10,226 bases of DNA, from NCBI GenBank assembly GCA_023473545.1, contig JAMCXO010000015.1, positions 1 through 10,226 of the forward strand, read 5' to 3'. The translations under genes and the position numbers were made by a program. Every line of letters begins with the position of its first letter. Position 1 is the stretch's first letter. Source of the DNA: JAMCTM01 sp023473545. GTDB taxonomy: Bacteria; Patescibacteriota; Microgenomatia; Levybacterales; UBA12049. Below the pieces are notes generated by a model. That model had not been told where the DNA came from. It ran no database searches and worked only from the letters and a program-made list of their open reading frames with translations. Below, one piece after another: positions 1 to 4,519 of the stretch.

Positions 1-63
1 TTCGGTAATACGATATACTGGTAGGACATACGCTCTTTCTTCTTGTGAGTTTGTTTGTAACAT
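1..63 (-). CDS. Partial unrecognised CDS running off the left edge
   Basis: A minus-strand ATG at 63 opens a frame that stays open for 21 codons to the window edge (begins MLQTNSQEERAYV, then LPVYRITE). Only the N-terminus is visible, so I cannot assign a family. It starts 38 bases after the stop of the 58-residue frame at 102-278 and is in the same direction, so the two may be co-transcribed. A TTGACA-like -35 lies at 95-90 on the minus strand, but the matching -10 is poor (AAAAGA at 72-67), so an own promoter is possible but weak. No Shine-Dalgarno motif precedes the ATG. A chance open frame of this length is possible. Confidence 0.4.
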   Translation of the reverse strand, partial: MLQTNSQEERAYVLPVYRITE

Positions 64-101
64 CTATCTTTTCAAGAAGCTGGAGCGTTTGTCAATTGTG
101 G

Positions 102-278
102 CTAAGGGTTAGAATGCAATGGCACTGTAATAACATTGAGTTCCGCTTGATATTTTTGAGCTTCTGAAGCGGCGCGTTCTTCTTCTCTTTGCTGTTGGTC
201 TAGCCTTAATGCCTCTTCTCTGGCTTGTTTTTGACGTTGAAAAGCTCTGGCGGATTGTTCAACCTCTGCCCAGTTCAT
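102..278 (-). CDS. Small charged helical protein, 58 aa, unrecognised
   Basis: A complete minus-strand frame runs from ATG at 278 to TAG at 102 (begins MNWAEVEQSARAFQRQ, ends ITVPLHSNP). Residues about 3-45 are dominated by Glu, Gln, Arg, Lys and Ala with no proline or glycine, which predicts one long amphipathic helix or coiled coil. The last ~12 residues are more hydrophobic and end in a proline-containing tail. There is no signal peptide or membrane segment. I do not recognise a family and infer no function. The case for a real gene is that a perfect TTGACA -35 and a TATAGA -10 lie directly upstream and put the transcript start about two bases before the ATG. Against it are the short length and the simple composition. 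Confidence 0.55.
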   Translation of the reverse strand: MNWAEVEQSARAFQRQKQAREEALRLDQQQREEERAASEAQKYQAELNVITVPLHSNP

Positions 279-286
279 AGGGGGAG

Positions 287-314
287 TCTATAATAACTTA
301 TAGTGTCTTGTCAA
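287..314 (-). promoter_or_regulatory. Promoter of the 58-aa frame, TTGACA-16-TATAGA
   Basis: On the minus strand a consensus -35 (TTGACA, 314-309) is followed after 16 bases by TATAGA (292-287). The start of transcription is expected near 280, about two bases before the ATG at 278, so the mRNA would be leaderless or nearly so. An alternative -10 register, TAGACT with an 18-base spacer, also fits. Confidence 0.6.
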
Positions 315-335
315 TAACCTAGAGTATTAAAGCTT

Positions 336-371
336 TTAACCTGCCGAAGATAGTTTTATAGCAGGGGTTAA
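336..371. repeat. Imperfect inverted repeat between divergent promoters
   Basis: TTAACC followed by TGC (336-344) pairs with GCA-GG-GGTTAA (361-371), giving a nine-pair stem with a two-base bulge and a 16-base loop. It sits between the minus-strand promoter at 287-314 and the plus-strand promoter at 400-428, outside any supported gene. It could be an operator or a transcribed hairpin. It lacks the T-run of an intrinsic terminator on either strand. The rest of 279-438 shows only the two promoters. Confidence 0.35.
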
Positions 372-399
372 TGAGAATGGATGCTACTGCGATAGGCAG

Positions 400-428
400 T
401 TGTGCTTTTCTTTAGATTTTGCTATACC
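400..428 (+). promoter_or_regulatory. pcm promoter, TTGTGC-17-TATACC with extended -10
   Basis: TTGTGC (400-405) and TATACC (423-428) are separated by 17 bases, and TG at 420-421 makes an extended -10. Transcription would start near 435, only about four bases before the pcm ATG at 439, leaving no room for a Shine-Dalgarno sequence. CATAAT at 428-433 is an alternative -10 but would start transcription inside the start codon. Confidence 0.5.
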
Positions 429-438
429 ATAATTATTC

Positions 439-1074
439 ATGGCAGACTATAGAGCCTTGAGGGAAAGATTGGTTAAGTTTTCGGTTTGTCCCTCCGGGGT
501 TACCGACAAAAAAGTCTTAAAGGCAATGCTTTCGGTTCCGCGGCACCTGTTTGTCCCTCGGGGATATAAACAAAAGGCATATTTAGATATTGCTTTGCCG
601 ATTGGTGAAAATCAAACCATCAGCCAGCCGTCGCTGGTTGGATTAATAGCGCAGCTTCTTCATCTTAGGGGCTCGGAAAAAATTTTGGAGGTTGGAACAG
701 GATCCGGTTATCAGGCGGCAATTTTAGGCCTACTGGCAAAACAGGTGTATAGCATTGAAATTATAGAGTTTTTATATAAGAGGGCGCGGAGAATAATAAA
801 AAGACTCAAATACAAAAATATTCATCTTTACCAGGGCAACGGCTGCCTGGGTCTTCCCGAATACGAGCCGTTTGAAGCGATTGTTGTTAGCGCCTCTTGC
901 CGGGTTATCCCTTTACCCTTAATAGCCCAGCTTGCCAACGGGGGGCGAATTATCGCCCCTGTCGGCGGGGGGCCGGAGGAGCAGAGATTGATTATGGCAA
1001 TTAAAAAACACCATAAGCTTATCCGCAAAGATTTTGGAGCGGTGCGTTTCGTTCCTCTGGCGGAAAATAAGTAA
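439..1074 (+). CDS. pcm: Protein-L-isoaspartate O-methyltransferase
   Basis: This 211-residue cytoplasmic enzyme should transfer a methyl group from S-adenosylmethionine to L-isoaspartyl residues in damaged proteins, starting their repair to aspartate. The family hallmarks are present: PRHLFVP (34-40), ALPIGENQTISQP (52-64), the SAM-binding glycine loop EVGTGSGYQ (84-92), an acidic post-I residue in YSIE (104-107), AIVVSAS (147-153), GGRIIAPVG (168-176) and the C-terminal RFVPL. Length is normal for the bacterial enzyme. The motif usually written GDG, which contacts the adenosine part of SAM, reads GNG (133-135), and the usual PFDAI reads PFEAI, so two acidic positions are altered. The ATG is the natural start because the family N-terminus begins just after it and the promoter ends only ten bases upstream. 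Its stop touches the recG stop on the other strand. Confidence 0.93.
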   Translation: MADYRALRERLVKFSVCPSGVTDKKVLKAMLSVPRHLFVPRGYKQKAYLDIALPIGENQTISQPSLVGLIAQLLHLRGSEKILEVGTGSGYQAAILGLLAKQVYSIEIIEFLYKRARRIIKRLKYKNIHLYQGNGCLGLPEYEPFEAIVVSASCRVIPLPLIAQLANGGRIIAPVGGGPEEQRLIMAIKKHHKLIRKDFGAVRFVPLAENK

Positions 1075-3144
1075 TTAATCCGGGGAGACCAGTCTTTGGT
1101 TCAAGACCTCGAGTTTTTTTAAAAGAACAGGATATGAGGATATTTGCGGTAAAATTGCCTCCCCCGCCTTCCTGGTTTTTTCTATTAGTTCCAAATCGGA
1201 AAAACCGGCGATTTTAAGCAGTTTGACCCCGTGCTGCATTGTGCCGTAAAGCTCTCCGGGTCCTCGCAGTTTTAAATCCAGTTCCGCGAGCTCTTTTCCT
1301 ATTTTTCTGGTTTCCATTGCCTTTAGCCTTAATAGGGTTTCTTTGCTTTTGGATTCCGTGAATAAGAGGCAGAAGGATTGTTTTTCTCCCCTTCCCACTC
1401 TTCCCCGCAGCTGATGCAGTTGGGCCAGGCCGAAGCGTTCCGATCCCTCAATCATGATGATTGTCGCGTTGGCAATGTCAATTCCAACCTCAACTATCGG
1501 GGTTGCCACAAGGATATCAAATTCTTTGTTTTTAAATTTTTGCAGAATTGCCTCTTTTTCCTTAGCCTTTAGTTTTCCGTGCAGGAGTCCCATTCTAAGC
1601 TCCGAAAAATCTTCGCTTTTTAGTTTTTGGTATTCTTTGGTTACGGCTTTAACGCTAAGCATGCTTTCCGACTCCTCTATAAAAGGACAGATTATAAATG
1701 CCTGGGTTTTATGCGTTCTGATTTGAGATTTTATCCATCGGTAGGCATTTTTCCTTTTTTCTTTTGGCACAAGCCATGTTTTAATCGTCTTTCTTCCTTT
1801 TGGCATTTCGTCAAGATAAGAAAGATCCAAATCTCCATAGAGAGTTAAAGCGACGGTTCGCGGAATTGGAGTGGCTGTCATAGTTAAGAGATGCGGATTC
1901 TTGCCTTTGCTCCTGATGATAGCCCTTTGCTCCACTCCGAAGCGCTGCTGTTCGTCAATTACGACCAAACCCAATTTCTCAAAATTAATTTTTTTTGAAA
2001 GAAGCGCGTGGGTTCCGACAACCACGTCAAGGCTGGAATCGCCAATTGCCGATTTCGAATTACGGATTTTGGACTCCTGTTCTTGATTTTTGATTTTGTT
2101 TTCCCCTGTTAGCAAACCAACCTTGATCCCGAACGGGCTTAAAAGGCCGGAGATTGTTTTATGGTGCTGGCTTGCCAATATTTCGGTGGGCGCCATTAAG
2201 ACGGATTGGCAGCCGTTCAGGTAGGCAAGATACATGGCGACTGCGGAAACAACTGTTTTTCCGCTGCCGACATCTCCTTCCAGTAGTCTGTTCATGGGTT
2301 TTTTACCCGATAAGTCCTTAAATATTTGAGAAACCGCCCGTTTTTGGTCTTCTGTTAATTCGAAGGGCAGTTTTTTCCGGAAGTCTTGAATATCCTTTTT
2401 ATACTCAGCGATAGACAGCGCGTGCCCGGCCGAGTTTTCCATCCACTTCTGTTTTCTTTTTAGAGAAGTAAGCTGTAAAAATAACAGCTCGTCAAATGAA
2501 AGTCTTTTTCTTGCCGTTAAAGCATATTCTTTATTTTTAGGAAAATGAATTTGTTCTATTGCTTCATTAAAACTTATTAAATCATTACTTTTTAAAATTG
2601 AGTCAGGAATATACTCGAGCAAATTTTGTTTGCTATTTTGCAAGATTTTATATATCTGTCGGCGCAGCCATTTTGAGGAAATACCGTTGGTTTCCGGATA
2701 GACCGGAACTATTCTGCCGGTATGGATGGTCGGCAGATTATCTATGATTGGTTCGTATTCCGGGGATTTAATAATCAGTGTTCCTAAATCAAAAAAAACC
2801 TCCCCGGCAACAGAAATTTTTTGTCCTTTATGAATAACCTGGGTGAGATAGCTTTGATTAAACCATATTATATTTAATCTGCCTGTTTCGTCTTCGATTA
2901 TCGCTTTCTGAATTTTCTTAAAATTTTTGGTGTATTCATTTTTTATTTCCGCTATTTTTCCCTGTATGGTGACGGTTTCTCCCGGCTGGATCTGCGATAT
3001 CTTTGAGATAAGCGAGTAATCCTCGTATCTTGAAGGAAAATGGTAGAGGAAATCTTCCAGTTTCCTAATGCCTAATTTTTCTAAACGGGAAGCATGCATT
3101 TTATATGTTCTTGAAACATCTTTAATTAATGTTTGAAGATTCAT
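1075..3144 (-). CDS. recG: ATP-dependent DNA helicase RecG
   Basis: RecG remodels stalled replication forks and recombination intermediates by branch migration of Holliday junctions. The 689-residue product has the expected order: an N-terminal helical region with KLGIRKLEDFLYHFPSRYED, an OB-fold wedge (QPGETVTIQGKI onward), and two helicase lobes. Visible motifs are Walker A GDVGSGKT (290-297), motif II DEQQ (397-400; most RecG proteins read DEQH), TMTATPIPRT (motif III), ATPIVEVGIDI, QLHQLRGRVGRG (motif VI, 575-586) and the C-terminal LRGPGELYGT. A polar low-complexity stretch (350-368) lies between motifs Ia and II. The usual GVGP motif at the N-terminus is replaced by VSRTYKMHA. The frame is open up to 3258, but I chose ATG 3144: homology begins there, and the upstream part overlaps a better small frame in another phase. 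That small gene stops five bases before, suggesting translational coupling. Confidence 0.94.
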   Translation of the reverse strand: MNLQTLIKDVSRTYKMHASRLEKLGIRKLEDFLYHFPSRYEDYSLISKISQIQPGETVTIQGKIAEIKNEYTKNFKKIQKAIIEDETGRLNIIWFNQSYLTQVIHKGQKISVAGEVFFDLGTLIIKSPEYEPIIDNLPTIHTGRIVPVYPETNGISSKWLRRQIYKILQNSKQNLLEYIPDSILKSNDLISFNEAIEQIHFPKNKEYALTARKRLSFDELLFLQLTSLKRKQKWMENSAGHALSIAEYKKDIQDFRKKLPFELTEDQKRAVSQIFKDLSGKKPMNRLLEGDVGSGKTVVSAVAMYLAYLNGCQSVLMAPTEILASQHHKTISGLLSPFGIKVGLLTGENKIKNQEQESKIRNSKSAIGDSSLDVVVGTHALLSKKINFEKLGLVVIDEQQRFGVEQRAIIRSKGKNPHLLTMTATPIPRTVALTLYGDLDLSYLDEMPKGRKTIKTWLVPKEKRKNAYRWIKSQIRTHKTQAFIICPFIEESESMLSVKAVTKEYQKLKSEDFSELRMGLLHGKLKAKEKEAILQKFKNKEFDILVATPIVEVGIDIANATIIMIEGSERFGLAQLHQLRGRVGRGEKQSFCLLFTESKSKETLLRLKAMETRKIGKELAELDLKLRGPGELYGTMQHGVKLLKIAGFSDLELIEKTRKAGEAILPQISSYPVLLKKLEVLNQRLVSPD
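2041..2097 (-). repeat. AAAATC-rich low-complexity insert inside recG
   Basis: On the coding strand this stretch is built from near-repeats such as AAAATCAAAAATCA and AAAATCCGTAATTCGAAATC, and it encodes a polar run with KIKNQ, SKIRNSKSAIG. It sits in the first helicase lobe between the LLTGE and VVVGTHALL motifs, where other RecG proteins have a short surface loop. It shares the AAAATCAAAAATCA word with the tandem repeat in pheS. Confidence 0.45.
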
Positions 3145-3149
3145 ACTCT

Positions 3150-3254
3150 CTAGCGAAGCGTGATAAACGGCAGAACGGATGCCGCAATAAGCGCGATTGA
3201 GGAAACAGCAACAATTACCTTCCAAATCCATTGATGTCTGCGAAATAGTTCCAT
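3150..3254 (-). CDS. 34-aa single-span membrane micropeptide
   Basis: A complete minus-strand frame runs from ATG 3254 to TAG 3150. It begins MELFRRHQWIWK and continues with a hydrophobic stretch (about residues 10-31, VIVAVSSIALIAASVLPF) ending in ITLR. A basic N-terminal cap followed by about 20 hydrophobic residues is the signature of a single transmembrane helix with the N-terminus inside. It starts 28 bases after the tyrS stop and ends five bases before the recG ATG, so it is probably read from the tyrS transcript and coupled to recG. It is too short for routine gene calling and overlaps the in-frame upstream extension of recG, which would hide it. I cannot name a characterised family. 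The main doubt is its size; in favour are the perfect fit between its neighbours and the non-random composition. Confidence 0.65.
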   Translation of the reverse strand: MELFRRHQWIWKVIVAVSSIALIAASVLPFITLR

Positions 3255-3282
3255 ACAAATTAGCAACTAGCGTTTAATTATT

Positions 3283-4464
3283 TTAACATCTAATTCTGAC
3301 ATATTTTCTTTTGCCTACCTTTAACAATTGTTCATCTTTCAGCTCAACTATAACATTGGGGTTATCAATAAGTTTATTGTTTAGAGAAACGCCGTTTTGC
3401 TCAATAAGCCGTTTTGCCTCTGATTTGCTGGTTGTTAGTTTGGTTTTAATCAGTAAATCAATAATATTGGTCTTTTTTTTACTGGCGTATTGGTAGATTG
3501 GCATATCCTGAGGAAGTTCTTTGTGCTGGACGGTTTTGCTGAAAAATGCCGCCGCCTTTTTAGAGGTTTTTTGATCGTATAGTTCAGCAACTATCTTAGA
3601 GGCAAGATTTTCTTTTAGCCGCATGGGGTTTGCGTTTTTAATTTCTTGTTCTATTTTTTTAATCTCTTCAAGGGGGGTGTTGGTTGCCAGGGCATAATAT
3701 TCAGCAATAAGCTCGTCTTTAATGGACATAATTTTTATATACATGTCTTCCGGCGTGTCATCAAGCCAAATCGCATTTCCCCAGCTTTTGCTCATTTTTC
3801 TCCCGTCGGTGCCTGTTAGAAACTGTGTGGTTATTATAAAGGATTCTTTATTCCTCCAGTTTCTCTGCAGCAGTCTGCCCGCCTGCATATTAAATGTTTG
3901 ATCTGTTCCCCCAAGCTGAATGTCGGCATCCATAAAATAGCTGTCGTAGCCCTGCATGGCAGGATATAATCCTTCGTGTAGCCCCACTCGTTTGCCTTGT
4001 TTTAACCTGTTCCTGATTAACTCCCTTGAGGCAAAATCGCCAAAGGAAAATTGCTGGGTAAGCCTTACTATTTCGGGGAAAGATAACTTATTTAGCCATT
4101 GGCTGTTATAACGGACCTTAATTTTTGAAAAATCAAGTATTTTTTCAGCCTGTTTTTTGTATGTTTTAAAATTTTCCGCAATCTCCCCTGGGGTAAGCAC
4201 AGGTCTTTCGCTGTCTTTGTCGGAGGTGTCTCCAATCAGCGCCGTAAAATCCCCGATTAAAAAGGTAACATTATGTCCTGCTTTGGCAAAGCCCTGCAAT
4301 TTGCGAAGAGGTACGGCGTGACCGAGATGGATTTTGGTGGCCGTGGGATCAATACCGAAATAAACATTTAGTTTCTTGCCGGATTGCAAGATTTTCCCCA
4401 GCTCATTATATGAAGGGATTATATTGGCAACCCCGCGTGTTAAAATCTCATCAATCTTGTCCAT
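3283..4464 (-). CDS. tyrS: Tyrosyl-tRNA synthetase
   Basis: This 393-residue class Ic synthetase charges tRNA-Tyr with tyrosine using ATP. The Rossmann-fold catalytic domain shows YFGIDPTATKIHLGH, with the HIGH motif as HLGH (46-49), the substrate-pocket region QGYDSYFMDADIQLGGTDQ (171-189) and a KMSKS loop with exactly that sequence (223-227). KMSKS rather than KFGKS, together with the length, places it in the TyrS-beta (TyrZ-like) branch. An anticodon-recognition helical region follows, and an S4 RNA-binding domain closes the protein (about 329-393, with LLIKTKLTTSKSEAKRLIEQ and GVSLNNK). The ATG at 4464 is the only sensible start: the predicted promoter lies against it. tyrS leads a likely operon with the micropeptide and recG. 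No T-box or other leader can exist because the upstream gap is only 55 bases and holds two promoters. Confidence 0.95.
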   Translation of the reverse strand: MDKIDEILTRGVANIIPSYNELGKILQSGKKLNVYFGIDPTATKIHLGHAVPLRKLQGFAKAGHNVTFLIGDFTALIGDTSDKDSERPVLTPGEIAENFKTYKKQAEKILDFSKIKVRYNSQWLNKLSFPEIVRLTQQFSFGDFASRELIRNRLKQGKRVGLHEGLYPAMQGYDSYFMDADIQLGGTDQTFNMQAGRLLQRNWRNKESFIITTQFLTGTDGRKMSKSWGNAIWLDDTPEDMYIKIMSIKDELIAEYYALATNTPLEEIKKIEQEIKNANPMRLKENLASKIVAELYDQKTSKKAAAFFSKTVQHKELPQDMPIYQYASKKKTNIIDLLIKTKLTTSKSEAKRLIEQNGVSLNNKLIDNPNVIVELKDEQLLKVGKRKYVRIRC

Positions 4465-4470
4465 TATTTC

Positions 4471-4502
4471 AAGTATAGCATACTTGCTAGCGCGATGGCG
4501 CT
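4471..4502. promoter_or_regulatory. Two adjacent palindromes in the tyrS/PBP divergent promoter
   Basis: AAGTAT-AGC-ATACTT (4471-4485) is a perfect inverted repeat with six-base arms. AGCGC-GATG-GCGCT (4489-4502) is a second with five-base arms. The first covers the tyrS -10 and touches the PBP -35; the second fills the PBP spacer. This placement is what a shared operator would have, but part of the first palindrome may simply reflect the -10 sequence itself. Confidence 0.4.
4472..4480 (-). promoter_or_regulatory. tyrS extended -10 promoter element, TGCTATACT
   Basis: Read on the minus strand, TGC-TATACT (4480-4472) is an extended -10. No good -35 is present at the usual distance (CGCCAT at 4500-4495), which fits extended -10 promoters. 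Transcription would begin near 4465, one base before the tyrS ATG at 4464, predicting a leaderless transcript. Confidence 0.55.
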
Positions 4503-4512
4503 TTTATATAAT
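4484..4512 (+). promoter_or_regulatory. PBP promoter, TTGCTA-17-TATAAT
   Basis: TTGCTA (4484-4489) and a consensus TATAAT (4507-4512) are separated by 17 bases. The expected start of transcription is 4519 or 4520, at the ATG at 4520 of the penicillin-binding protein. This supports both a leaderless mRNA and the choice of that start codon. Confidence 0.65.
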
Positions 4513-4519
4513 AGTCTAT

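Noticed and set aside
371..415. 14-codon ATG frame on the plus strand before pcm
   Set aside because: It overlaps the predicted pcm -35 element and has no coding features.
383..439. 18-codon minus-strand frame across the pcm start
   Set aside because: It is very short, has no promoter, and overlaps the pcm promoter and start codon antisense.
3145..3258. 38-residue N-terminal extension of RecG from an ATG at 3258
   Set aside because: The extension (Cys-rich, MYGTISQTSMDLEG) is unlike RecG. The same DNA encodes the membrane micropeptide in another frame.
4376..4519. 48-residue N-terminal extension of the PBP from an ATG at 4376
   Set aside because: It lies antisense within the tyrS start, upstream of the TATAAT promoter, and has no PBP-like sequence. 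The ATG at 4520 begins the basic cap and membrane anchor expected of the family.
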